A DNA stretch of 64,000 bases from assembly GCF_020539865.1 (NCBI RefSeq), contig NZ_JAJBQV010000002.1, positions 84,376-148,375 of the forward strand, in the 5' to 3' direction. The notes beneath the pieces were generated by a model. The model saw only the letters and a list, made by a program, of their open reading frames with translations, was not told the origin of the DNA and did no database searches. Below are positions 9,329 to 17,306 of this stretch, piece after piece (positions within the stretch are counted from its first letter, which is position 1; each line of letters opens with the position of its first letter). The stretch comes from Megasphaera elsdenii (GTDB lineage Bacteria; Bacillota; Negativicutes; Veillonellales; Megasphaeraceae). The translations under genes and the position numbers were made by a program.

Positions 9329-10222
9329 TCACAAAGTCCCTCGCTGCCAGCGGGATAAGAGGAAATTACGGAATCGTTCTACAACCGGTAAGACCTGGGC
9401 CTGCCGTAACATGGCCAGGAAGAGGTATCGCTGTTCAATAGGATCGGCAATCGGTATCCGGTCGAGGTCATAATATTGTAACGTATAAAAATCAGGTACT
9501 ATCGCAACGCCATAGCCAGCTGCTACGAAGCCGGCCATGGCGTTGTCTTCTTCTACGTGGCAGGCAACTTTTAAATGGACGTCAGCCTGTTCTAAGAGAC
9601 CTTGGATAATGTCACTGAGACCACTGTTTTTGCCGAATGCGATGAATGGATAGGGTTCCAGTTCCTTCAGGGATACGGAACCGCGATTGCTCAGGGGATG
9701 CCCCTTGGGGACGGCGACGACCAAATTTTCTTCGGCAATCGGATAGAAGACAACATCCGGTTCATTTTCGACAAAAGAACAGAGGGCAACATCGATTTCT
9801 TCTTCTTTCAATTCCTTGATGAGCGCTGCTGTCGTCCCCTGGTGAAAGTCGAAGGTAATGCCGCCATTGCCTTCGGCAGCCTGGAACTGGGTAATCATCT
9901 CCGGGACCATCGTATAGCCCATAGTATAAATGAAGCCCAGCGTAATTTTCCCCTGGTCCGGCCGCGTATAGGCTTTCATCAAGTCGACACCGCGGCCGAG
10001 TTCCTGCAGCGACCGTTTGACATAGGGCAGGAACAGATGGCCATACTTATTCAAATAGATATTGCGCCCCCGTTTTTCAAAGAGCTGGATGCCCAGCTCT
10101 TTTTCCATATCCCGGATAGCCCGGTTCAAACTCGGTTCGGTAATGTACAGGGCTTCGGCCGCTTTTCGATAGTGTTCGGTCTCAGCCAGTTTCAAGAAGT
10201 ATTGAAGTTGCTTTAAATTCAT
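9329..10222 (-). CDS. LysR-family transcriptional regulator of the quinate/shikimate island
   Basis: A 297-aa LTTR. The N-terminal winged helix reads LKQLQYFLKLAETEHYRKAA then EPSLNRAIRDMEKELGIQLF; the co-inducer domain follows from about residue 90. The start at 10222 is preceded by AAAGGAG. It is transcribed away from the ene-reductase at 10631 across a 408-bp gap, the standard layout for an LTTR controlling its divergent neighbour. A second LTTR (22175-23059) bounds the other end of the island. The likely inducer is an island substrate or intermediate such as quinate, shikimate or dehydroshikimate; that is inference from context. Confidence 0.9.
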   Translation of the reverse strand: MNLKQLQYFLKLAETEHYRKAAEALYITEPSLNRAIRDMEKELGIQLFEKRGRNIYLNKYGHLFLPYVKRSLQELGRGVDLMKAYTRPDQGKITLGFIYTMGYTMVPEMITQFQAAEGNGGITFDFHQGTTAALIKELKEEEIDVALCSFVENEPDVVFYPIAEENLVVAVPKGHPLSNRGSVSLKELEPYPFIAFGKNSGLSDIIQGLLEQADVHLKVACHVEEDNAMAGFVAAGYGVAIVPDFYTLQYYDLDRIPIADPIEQRYLFLAMLRQAQVLPVVERFRNFLLSRWQRGTL

Positions 10223-10630
10223 GGTCTTCTCCTTTCACATACGTATTTATCATAGATTGTGATAAAGAGCCCTAAATTAATAGTTTTTTAGTTCGTATTT
10301 CCGCAAAAATAGCTATCAATTCACACCTTTTATAGCAATAAAACTATTCGTTTAACGAACAATCCCCTTTTACTGGTCTTACGCTATATTATGCGTTTTA
10401 CATAAATCTCGACAAGCGGGTCTCTGGAAATGAATCTATCATCCCAAGGCAATTCTCAAGATTATTGTATCATTTTTAATAGTTTTTTTGAACTGTTTTT
10501 TATTATTTTAAGAAATTGTGCTATTAGATTTCTCTCCGTATAATAAAGGCGTACCGAAAACATAGTTCGATATTTCACAGAAAAATCTATTTCTATATTT
10601 CTTATAGTATGATAAGGAGGAACTCCCTTT
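10223..10630. promoter_or_regulatory. 408-bp divergent control region between LysR and ene-reductase
   Basis: AT-rich with no gene. On the plus strand TTGTGC (10516-10521), 17 bp, TATAAT (10539-10544) is a good promoter for the ene-reductase, with the strong ribosome site AAGGAGG near 10615. Candidate regulator sites are the palindrome TTCGTT-T-AACGAA (10347-10359), ATAG-N8-CTAT (10332-10347), which overlaps it, and ATAGCTAT (10309-10316). The TTCG repeat lies about 160 bp from the promoter, typical of LTTR recognition sites near the regulator's own promoter. Confidence 0.5.
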
Positions 10631-12637
10631 ATGAGTCAGCACTATCCGCACATTTTTGAACCGTTCACTGTCAAACGCACGACTTTCCGCAACCGCGTCA
10701 TCATGCCGCCGATGGGTTCAAACCTGGCCACCTTTACCGGTGAAGTTTCAGAAGATATAAAAAACTACTACGGCCTCCGTGCCCGCGGCGGTACAGCCCT
10801 GATTATCGTCGAAAACGCCTGTATCGACTATCCCCTGGCCACGAACGGCACCAAACAGCTGCGCATCGACAACAAGCAGTTCATCCCAGGTCTCTACGAA
10901 TTGACGGAATGCATCCATCAGTACGGCGCCCTGGCTTCTATCCAGCTCAACCACGCCGGCGCTTCCGCTTATCCAGAAAGACTGAACGGTCTTCAGGCCG
11001 TCTCGGCATCGTCGGTTCCTTCCAAAGAAGGCAATCCGGCACCGCGTCCGCTGGAAAAATGCGAAATCCTCAACATTGTCCAGAAATATGCCGAAGCTGC
11101 CCAACGCGCCGTCCAGGCCGGCTTCGATATGGTCGAAATCCACGGGGGCCATTCGTACCTCCTGGACCAGTTCTTATCACCGTACTACAACAAACGGACT
11201 GACGAATTCGGCGGCTCTCACGAAAACCGGGCCCGCTTCGCCCGCCTCGTCGTCGAAGCCGTCCGCAAGGCCGTCGGACCGTGGGTGCCCATTTCTTTCC
11301 GCATTTCAGCAGACGAATTCATCAAAGGCGGAAACACCTTGGACGACACACTGAAACTCTTGGAATACATCGAACCGGAAGTCGACATCATCAACGTTTC
11401 CGCCGCCGTCAACGACTCCATCCAGTACCAGATCGATAAATGCGACCTGCCTGACGCCTGGCGCGCCTACCTGTCGGAAGCGGTAAAGAAGAAATTCAAC
11501 AAACCGGTCATCATTTCCGGCAATATCCGCAATCCCCAGGTAGCCGACCAGATCATCGCCGAAGGCAAGACAGACTTCATCGCCATCGGCCGCGGCCTCA
11601 TCGCCGATCCCGATTGGGCCCGCAAAGCACAGAGCGGCCGTACCTGCGATATCCGCAAGTGTATTTCCTGCAACATCGGCTGTGCCGATCACCGCATCGC
11701 CAAATCCCAGCCGATCCGCTGCACCGTCAATCCGGCTGTCTGTGGCGGCGAAGCCTATAAAAAGCAGAAAGTCACGCGCGATATCCACGTCGTCGTCATC
11801 GGCGGCGGTACATCGGGCCTGGAAGCAGCCTGCACGGCCGCTGAAGTCGGCTGCCGCGTCACCCTCATCGAACGGGAAGGCGAAGTCGGCGGCCTGGCCC
11901 GCAAAATCGCCCGCTTCCCGGAAAAGAGCCGCATCGAAGACTTCCCGGCTTATCTCGAACACCGGGCTGCTCAGCTGCCAAATCTGACCATCAAACTGAA
12001 CACAACGGCTACCAAAGAAATGCTGGCTGAACTCAAGCCGGACATCCTCTATGCCGCCACAGGTTCCAAACCGATGCTGCCGCCTATCGAAGGCCTGCGC
12101 GAACTGACCGATGCCGAAGGCTCCCACATCCGTTCCATCTACGGCTTCATGGATAACATCCCTTACTATGAAGTCAACGCCGAAGGCAAAAAAGTCGTCA
12201 TCATCGGCTGCGGCGCTGTCGGCCTGGACGTCATGGAATTCTTCACGCTGCGCAAAGCCGACGTCGCCATGATCGAAATGATGCCGTCCTTCGGGAAAGA
12301 CGCGGACATCGTTTCCAAATCGACGTTCAAGGAACTCCTGGCAACCCATCCCGTCGACATGCATCTCGGCACGGCACTGCAGAAAGTCTGCCCGGACAAA
12401 TTCATCGCATCCCACAACGGTGAATCTGCCGAATATCCCTTCGACTACGGTTTCATCTGCATGGGCCTCGTCCCGGATATCCCTGCTGACGACCCCTTCA
12501 AGGCCTATGCCGAAGAACAGGGCATTCCCTTCTGCAACTTCGGCAACAGCCGCAAGACGGGCCAGATCATCCACGGCACGGAATTAGGCCGCAACATCGT
12601 CGCTACCATCGATATGATCGGCGGTTTCGACGACTAA
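10631..12637 (+). CDS. Old-yellow-enzyme-type NADH:flavin oxidoreductase / ene-reductase with Fe-S cluster (copy 1)
   Basis: A 668-aa protein of the 2,4-dienoyl-CoA reductase/trimethylamine dehydrogenase class. Residues 1-330 are an FMN TIM barrel with EIHGGHSYLLDQFLSPYYN and RTDEFGGSHENR. KCISCNIGC plus a later Cys (IRCTVNP), about residues 343-365, give the 4Fe-4S site. From about residue 386, VVVIGGGTSGLEAA and VVIIGCGAVGLDVM are the FAD and NAD(P)H Rossmann motifs. The family reduces C=C bonds conjugated to carbonyls. It opens a plus-strand run with a quinate/shikimate dehydrogenase and dehydroquinate dehydratase, so 3-dehydroshikimate or a related enone is the suggested substrate. Canonical HGAHGY is HGGHSY here. 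Substrate is inferred, not shown. Confidence 0.88.
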   Translation: MSQHYPHIFEPFTVKRTTFRNRVIMPPMGSNLATFTGEVSEDIKNYYGLRARGGTALIIVENACIDYPLATNGTKQLRIDNKQFIPGLYELTECIHQYGALASIQLNHAGASAYPERLNGLQAVSASSVPSKEGNPAPRPLEKCEILNIVQKYAEAAQRAVQAGFDMVEIHGGHSYLLDQFLSPYYNKRTDEFGGSHENRARFARLVVEAVRKAVGPWVPISFRISADEFIKGGNTLDDTLKLLEYIEPEVDIINVSAAVNDSIQYQIDKCDLPDAWRAYLSEAVKKKFNKPVIISGNIRNPQVADQIIAEGKTDFIAIGRGLIADPDWARKAQSGRTCDIRKCISCNIGCADHRIAKSQPIRCTVNPAVCGGEAYKKQKVTRDIHVVVIGGGTSGLEAACTAAEVGCRVTLIEREGEVGGLARKIARFPEKSRIEDFPAYLEHRAAQLPNLTIKLNTTATKEMLAELKPDILYAATGSKPMLPPIEGLRELTDAEGSHIRSIYGFMDNIPYYEVNAEGKKVVIIGCGAVGLDVMEFFTLRKADVAMIEMMPSFGKDADIVSKSTFKELLATHPVDMHLGTALQKVCPDKFIASHNGESAEYPFDYGFICMGLVPDIPADDPFKAYAEEQGIPFCNFGNSRKTGQIIHGTELGRNIVATIDMIGGFDD

Positions 12638-12642
12638 TGACT

Positions 12643-12711
12643 TCCGTCTGTATTTCTGCCATAACCAATATCCCACGTTGGTTATGGCAAAATACAAACG
12701 GATATTTTTTT
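12643..12711 (+). terminator. Very long-stem terminator after ene-reductase 1
   Basis: 12643-12668 pairs with 12678-12702 over about 25 bp with few mismatches, with a nine-base loop, followed by a run of T at 12705-12711. It separates the ene-reductase transcript from ydiB-aroD, which has its own promoter. Confidence 0.85.
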
Positions 12712-12733
12712 ATTAACGATGATACGGGGTTCA

Positions 12734-12762
12734 TTGTATTTCTTTAAATTATTTGCTACACT
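12734..12762 (+). promoter_or_regulatory. Promoter for ydiB-like gene and aroD
   Basis: TTGTAT (12734-12739), 17-bp spacer, TACACT (12757-12762); start expected near 12769, with AGGAGG just before ATG 12804. Confidence 0.55.
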
Positions 12763-12803
12763 AAAATTCAGATTATCTGTATTTATCACTAGGAGGATGT
12801 ATT

Positions 12804-13682
12804 ATGGGTAAAATTGCAGTTACAGAACGCGTTACAGGGCATACGGAATTAATCGGTCTCATTGCCTATCCAATCCGCCACAGTATGTCTCCAACCATGC
12901 ACAACGAAGCCTTCAAGAAATTAGGCCTCGATTACGTCTACGTCTGCTTTGAAGTCGACAATTCGACGCTGGAAGACACGGTCAAAGGCCTGCGCGCTAT
13001 GAAAGTCCGCGGTTGGAACGTCTCCATGCCCAACAAAGGACCGATTACACAGTATCTCGATAAATTGTCGCCGGCATCTCAAATCATCGGTGCCTGCAAC
13101 ACCGTCGTCAACGACAACGGCGTCCTGACCGGTACGATTACCGACGGTATCGGTGCCATGCAGGCCCTCAAAGACGAAGGTGTCGAATATATCGGCAAAA
13201 AAATGGTCGTCATCGGTGCCGGCGGTGCCGCTACGGCCATCGAAGTACAGGCAGCCCTCGATGGCGTCCGCGAACTGACGATTTTCAACCGCGCCGACGA
13301 ATTCTACGCCCACGGCGAAGAAACGGTCAAGAAACTGCGCGAACGCACGGATTGCATCGTCAACATCTATCCCCTCGAAGACCATGCTAAATTGAAAGAA
13401 GAACTGGACAGCGCTGATATCTACATCGACAGCACGTCGTGCGGCATGAAACCGTTGGAAGACGTCGTAGCTATCCCCGATAAATCCTATCTCCGCCCGG
13501 ACCTGGTCGTCATGGATACGGTCTACGCTCCGCGCCAGACGAAACTCATGAAATGGTGCGACGAAGTAGGCTGCAAAAACTTCAACGGCCTCGGCATGAT
13601 GCTCTATCAGGGCGCTGCTGCGTTCAAACTCTGGACTGGCAAAGAAATGCCTGTCGACTTCATCAAAGACGTCTTATTCTAA
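12804..13682 (+). CDS. ydiB: Quinate/shikimate dehydrogenase, YdiB-like (island copy 1)
   Basis: A 292-aa member of the shikimate dehydrogenase family, closest by eye to E. coli YdiB (LIGLIAYPIRHSMSP; VSMPNK; GMKPLE). Substrate-site residues are present: Ser27/Ser29 in HSMSP, Lys78 in MPNK, Asn99 in ACNT and Asp114. The usual NTDG around Asp114 is ITDG. The nucleotide site has GAGGAATAI, then NRADEF, where an acidic residue after NR suggests NAD rather than NADP. It would oxidise quinate to 3-dehydroquinate and/or shikimate to 3-dehydroshikimate, or work in reverse. It lies 22 nt before aroD, so both are cotranscribed. Confidence 0.87.
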   Translation: MGKIAVTERVTGHTELIGLIAYPIRHSMSPTMHNEAFKKLGLDYVYVCFEVDNSTLEDTVKGLRAMKVRGWNVSMPNKGPITQYLDKLSPASQIIGACNTVVNDNGVLTGTITDGIGAMQALKDEGVEYIGKKMVVIGAGGAATAIEVQAALDGVRELTIFNRADEFYAHGEETVKKLRERTDCIVNIYPLEDHAKLKEELDSADIYIDSTSCGMKPLEDVVAIPDKSYLRPDLVVMDTVYAPRQTKLMKWCDEVGCKNFNGLGMMLYQGAAAFKLWTGKEMPVDFIKDVLF

Positions 13683-13704
13683 TCCAAGGAGGCTATGCTC
13701 AACC

Positions 13705-14451
13705 ATGGTAACAATCGGTAATGTCGCTTTAAACAATGGAATCCCTAAAATCTGCGTCCCCATCGTCGGCCGCACTCTTTCTGAACTCGTCCAGGAATGC
13801 CGTTATCTCCAGGATAAAATCTACGACGTCGTCGAACTGCGCATCGACTTCTTAAAAGACGTCACGTCCCTCGACGCTGTCGGCGAAGCCTTGGCAACCG
13901 TCCGCCAGGAATTGCCGAACGGTGCTATCCTGTTCACGTTCCGCACCAAAGAAGAAGGCGGCGAAACGGAAGTCCCTGAAAGCTACTATTTCGACCTCAT
14001 CGACTACGCTATCAAAAGCGGTAAAATCGATGCCGTCGACGTCGAATACTTCCGCGACCGCGCCAGCATCGAAAAAGTCCTGGCCGTTGCGAAAGAACAC
14101 GGCGTCACGGTCATCATGAGCAACCACGACTTCGACAAGACACCGTCTTTCGATGAAATCACTGGCCGCCTCATGGGCATGAAGAAACTCGGTGCCGACG
14201 TAGCCAAACTGGCCTGCATGCCGAACTCGGCTAAAGACGTCCTGACCCTCTTGTCAGCAACGGAAGCCGTCAAATCCAAGTATCCCGACGAACCGCTCAT
14301 CACCATGTCCATGGGAAAACTCGGCGCCATCAGCCGCATCAGCGGGGAAATCTTCGGCTCTGCCCTGACCTTCGGCTCGGCTAAAAAAGCCTCTGCTCCG
14401 GGCCAGCTGGAAGTCACGACACTGCAAAAAATATTACAAGCCCTTCACTAA
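13705..14451 (+). CDS. aroD: Type I 3-dehydroquinate dehydratase
   Basis: A 248-aa type I (Schiff-base) dehydroquinase, converting 3-dehydroquinate to 3-dehydroshikimate. His141 in IMSNHDF and Lys168 in DVAKLA are the catalytic pair, and ELRIDF near residue 44 is the substrate-site strand. ATG 13705 follows AAGGAGG by 12 nt. It is cotranscribed with the YdiB-like gene, not with the biosynthetic aro operon. That operon, although nearly complete, has no dehydroquinate dehydratase, so this enzyme may serve both directions unless an aroQ exists elsewhere. Confidence 0.95.
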   Translation: MVTIGNVALNNGIPKICVPIVGRTLSELVQECRYLQDKIYDVVELRIDFLKDVTSLDAVGEALATVRQELPNGAILFTFRTKEEGGETEVPESYYFDLIDYAIKSGKIDAVDVEYFRDRASIEKVLAVAKEHGVTVIMSNHDFDKTPSFDEITGRLMGMKKLGADVAKLACMPNSAKDVLTLLSATEAVKSKYPDEPLITMSMGKLGAISRISGEIFGSALTFGSAKKASAPGQLEVTTLQKILQALH

Positions 14452-14486
14452 GAGCTATTAATGGTCTCTCCTATAAAGATATAGCA

Positions 14487-14519
14487 AAAGGCGCTGTCCC
14501 ATGAAGACAGCGCCTTTTT
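14487..14519. terminator. Bidirectional terminator between aroD and MFS gene (CAT-loop palindrome)
   Basis: AAAGGCGCTGTC pairs with GACAGCGCCTTT around loop CCATGAA, followed by TTTTT-GAGTATTAAGTT on the plus strand. It sits between convergent genes. Confidence 0.88.
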
Positions 14520-14551
14520 GAGTATTAAGTTTGCCGTTTGCAGTCTTCTTT

Positions 14552-15865
14552 TCATTTAACAGACTGAATACGATGAATATCGCCGACAATAAATATCAGG
14601 GACAATACACCAACAGCGGCGACAGCACTGATAAAAACCATGGCTCCTACAAAAGAACCGGTCAAATGGACGATAAGGCCAATGACAATGGGTGTCACAA
14701 TACCGGCCAGATTGCCAGCAAAGCTGAAAACACCGCCGGCCAGTCCGAGAGAATCTTGCGGAGCGACATCGCCAACAGTACTCCAGATGATAGCCGCCAT
14801 GCCCTGTCCAAAGAAAGAAAAGGCCATGATGGCAATGATGACATCCAGGGAATCGAAATAGTTGGCAGCCATGATCGACATAGAACAAATGAGGCCGCAG
14901 GCAATCGGCAGTTTACGGGCTTTCGATAAAGAAGCGCCTTTTTTCAGCATATGGTCGGACCAACGGCCGCCGAGAAGGACGCCGCAAAGAGCGCCGATAT
15001 AAGGGATGACTGCATAAATACCAGCCTTTAACATGGGCAGGTTCTTGGCCATGATTAAATACGTCGGGAACCAGGTCAGGAAGAAATACATCGTACTCGT
15101 ATTAGCAAACTGACTGATATAAATGCCGATGAGCTGGCGATGACGGAAGAGTTCCCGCAGCTGGGCCATGGTAATCTTCTTGGAAGTCCCGGCATTTTCA
15201 GCCTGGCCGCCGCCTTCGCGGATATAGTCGAGTTCTGCCTGGTTGACGCCCTTACAATCTTTAGGATCACGGTAGAGAAGATACCAGATGATACTGACAC
15301 CGATTCCCACAAAGCCAGTAATATAGAAGATTTCCCGCCAGCCAAAGGTATCAAGGATCCAGAACAGGACAGGTGTCAAAAAAGCTAACCCTACAAATTC
15401 AGCAGCTGTATAGATAGACGTGGCAGTTGCCCGTTCGTGATCCGGGAACCAGGCAGCAACGACGCGGCTGTTCGTGGGAAAGGCCGGTGATTCAGCCGCT
15501 CCGATAGCCATACGGATACCAAAAAGGGATAGAAAACTATGTCCCAACCCCATAATCATGGTAAATAAGGACCAGAAGAAAAGCGAAATCGTATACGTAA
15601 TGCGCGGACCAAACCGTTCTAAGAAGCAGCCGCCGGGTACCTGCATCAGCGCATAAGCCCAGGCAAAGGCCGACAGCAGCATCCCCATCGTAGCGGCACT
15701 GAATCCCAGTTCAGCACTCATGCTGGGCGCTGCAACGGCCATGTTCGTCCGGTCTAAATAATTAATCGCCGTTAAGATGAAGATAAGGCTCAGCATGAAC
15801 CAGCGTTTCCGCGTCGGCTTTCCAGCGTGTACCGACTGGTTAGGTATTGTTTTTTTATCATTCAC
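14552..15865 (-). CDS. MFS transporter, anion:cation symporter (ACS) type, likely quinate/shikimate uptake
   Basis: A 437-aa twelve-helix major facilitator. NYLDRTNMAVAAPSMSAELG, then AFAWAYALMQVPGGCFLERFG, is the helix 1-2/loop 2-3 pattern of the ACS family that imports hexuronates, glucarate and other sugar acids. The start is GTG 15865 with GGGAGG 7 nt upstream. Its place inside the island makes an alicyclic polyhydroxy acid (quinate, shikimate) the best guess for the substrate. It is the last minus-strand gene of the island and has its own upstream region, after a terminator at 15958-15992. Confidence 0.85.
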   Translation of the reverse strand: MNDKKTIPNQSVHAGKPTRKRWFMLSLIFILTAINYLDRTNMAVAAPSMSAELGFSAATMGMLLSAFAWAYALMQVPGGCFLERFGPRITYTISLFFWSLFTMIMGLGHSFLSLFGIRMAIGAAESPAFPTNSRVVAAWFPDHERATATSIYTAAEFVGLAFLTPVLFWILDTFGWREIFYITGFVGIGVSIIWYLLYRDPKDCKGVNQAELDYIREGGGQAENAGTSKKITMAQLRELFRHRQLIGIYISQFANTSTMYFFLTWFPTYLIMAKNLPMLKAGIYAVIPYIGALCGVLLGGRWSDHMLKKGASLSKARKLPIACGLICSMSIMAANYFDSLDVIIAIMAFSFFGQGMAAIIWSTVGDVAPQDSLGLAGGVFSFAGNLAGIVTPIVIGLIVHLTGSFVGAMVFISAVAAVGVLSLIFIVGDIHRIQSVK

Positions 15866-15957
15866 AGGAATACCTCCCTTAATAGATTTTATCTATGAAA
15901 ATTACATCGCCCTATACTTTGTTCTATAATTCACATACTCAGGCAAAAAAATAATCT

Positions 15958-15992
15958 TGCTATCAGATGGTGAAAAGTACCATCTGATAGCA
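15958..15992 (-). terminator. Minus-strand terminator after second MFS gene
   Basis: A perfect 14-bp stem TGCTATCAGATGGT/ACCATCTGATAGCA with a seven-base loop. Reading minus, it is followed by AGATTA and seven T. It ends transcription from 16003-17229 before the ACS-type gene. Confidence 0.88.
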
Positions 15993-16002
15993 GATAATAT
16001 AT

Positions 16003-17229
16003 TTATGCCTGTCTTTTCTTGGCCGAAAGATTGACGAACAAGGCCAACAAGACGCTCAGCAAAGTAATGGCTGCATCAAAGATGATGACGTAGACCGGGC
16101 CATCAGCACCGCCAGCCGTGGCAATAGAACCGGCTGCCGATACGCCAACCCATGTACCGATACTGGACAAAATCATAACGATACTGATGATGGTCCCTTT
16201 GACCTGGGGGAACAAGTCACTGACTGTAGCCGTAACCAGCTGCAAAACACCGCCAGCTGCCGAGAAGCCGATGACAAAACCACCGATGATGGTCAATGTC
16301 GGATTGTGTACAACGGCCAGGATAGCGAACATGATGAAGGCGATGAGAGGATACCAGAAGACGAGCCGGATCGATTTGATGACCTTATCAGCGATGACTG
16401 CTGTGAGCAGTACAGCGACGATGACACCAATCGAATAGTAAGACTGAATGACCGACGGATTGGACATGCCGACCCATTTCCCATATTCCTGATTGCAATT
16501 GACCCAAATCTGGAAAGTCGCCGTCGTCGTGAAGCCCATAATGATGAGGGCAATGCTGCTGGCCGTAAATTTCAGGCTCTTCAAGCTTTCCATGAAAGAC
16601 GGCTGAGCATCTCCTTTTTCGGCAACACCACTCTGTTTCGGGAAAGGCATGATCATCGTCAAGACGGCGATGACAGCGCAGACAACCGGGAAGAAATAGA
16701 ATAATGTCGTATGAGGCATCTGTGTAGCCGCAACGAACATGATCATGAAGGGCAGGATGAACTGGCCAATAGCGATGAACAATTTTGTCATGATGCTGGC
16801 AAAAGCACTGCGGCCGACAAAGATTTCCATAGCTGCCGGCATAACGCCGCCATTGAGGAAAGCATTACCGATGCCGCCGATGAGGCCGGCAATATAAGCA
16901 ACGGTCAGATTGTCGGCAACGGCTACACCTAAGAAAAAGATGGCATAAAAAACGCTGCCAAAGAACGAAATGATACGGCGGCCGAAGCGGTCCGATAAAG
17001 GGCCGGAAAAGAAACTGCCGATAAGGCAGCCCAGGCCTAAAGAAGCCGATACCCAGACAACACCGCTGGCATCATACATGCCGCCAGCCAGCTGGACGGA
17101 CCCCCATTGCTGGGCCAGGGCCTGTTTATAATGACCGAGGATGGATGCCGCAACGCCGAGGATCAAATAATTCAGATACAGTACGATAGCTGTAAGATAC
17201 AGTTTTTTACTTGTCTTTGTCTCTTCCAC
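16003..17229 (-). CDS. MFS transporter (island copy 2)
   Basis: A 408-aa major facilitator with twelve predicted helices. The loop 2-3 motif is GPLSDRFGRRIISFFGS, and FNGGVMPAAMEIF-like residues occur in helix 5. The start is GTG 17229 with AGGAGG at good spacing. It follows ene-reductase 2 in the minus-strand island operon and ends at a strong terminator. It differs from the ACS-type protein next door, so the island may import two related acids or pair an importer with a product exporter. The substrate is not readable from the sequence. Confidence 0.83.
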   Translation of the reverse strand: MEETKTSKKLYLTAIVLYLNYLILGVAASILGHYKQALAQQWGSVQLAGGMYDASGVVWVSASLGLGCLIGSFFSGPLSDRFGRRIISFFGSVFYAIFFLGVAVADNLTVAYIAGLIGGIGNAFLNGGVMPAAMEIFVGRSAFASIMTKLFIAIGQFILPFMIMFVAATQMPHTTLFYFFPVVCAVIAVLTMIMPFPKQSGVAEKGDAQPSFMESLKSLKFTASSIALIIMGFTTTATFQIWVNCNQEYGKWVGMSNPSVIQSYYSIGVIVAVLLTAVIADKVIKSIRLVFWYPLIAFIMFAILAVVHNPTLTIIGGFVIGFSAAGGVLQLVTATVSDLFPQVKGTIISIVMILSSIGTWVGVSAAGSIATAGGADGPVYVIIFDAAITLLSVLLALFVNLSAKKRQA

Positions 17230-17249
17230 GTTAAATTCCTCCTGTTGCC

Positions 17250-17286
17250 ACTACGTCTCCCGAATCATGGACCCGGGAGACGTAGT
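17250..17286 (-). repeat. 12-bp perfect inverted repeat between ene-reductase 2 and MFS gene
   Basis: ACTACGTCTCCC (17250-17261) and GGGAGACGTAGT (17275-17286). There is no T run on either side, so an RNA-processing, mRNA-stabilising or partial-attenuation role is more plausible than full termination. Confidence 0.55.
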
Positions 17287-17306
17287 CACAGACAATAATG
17301 GATCTA

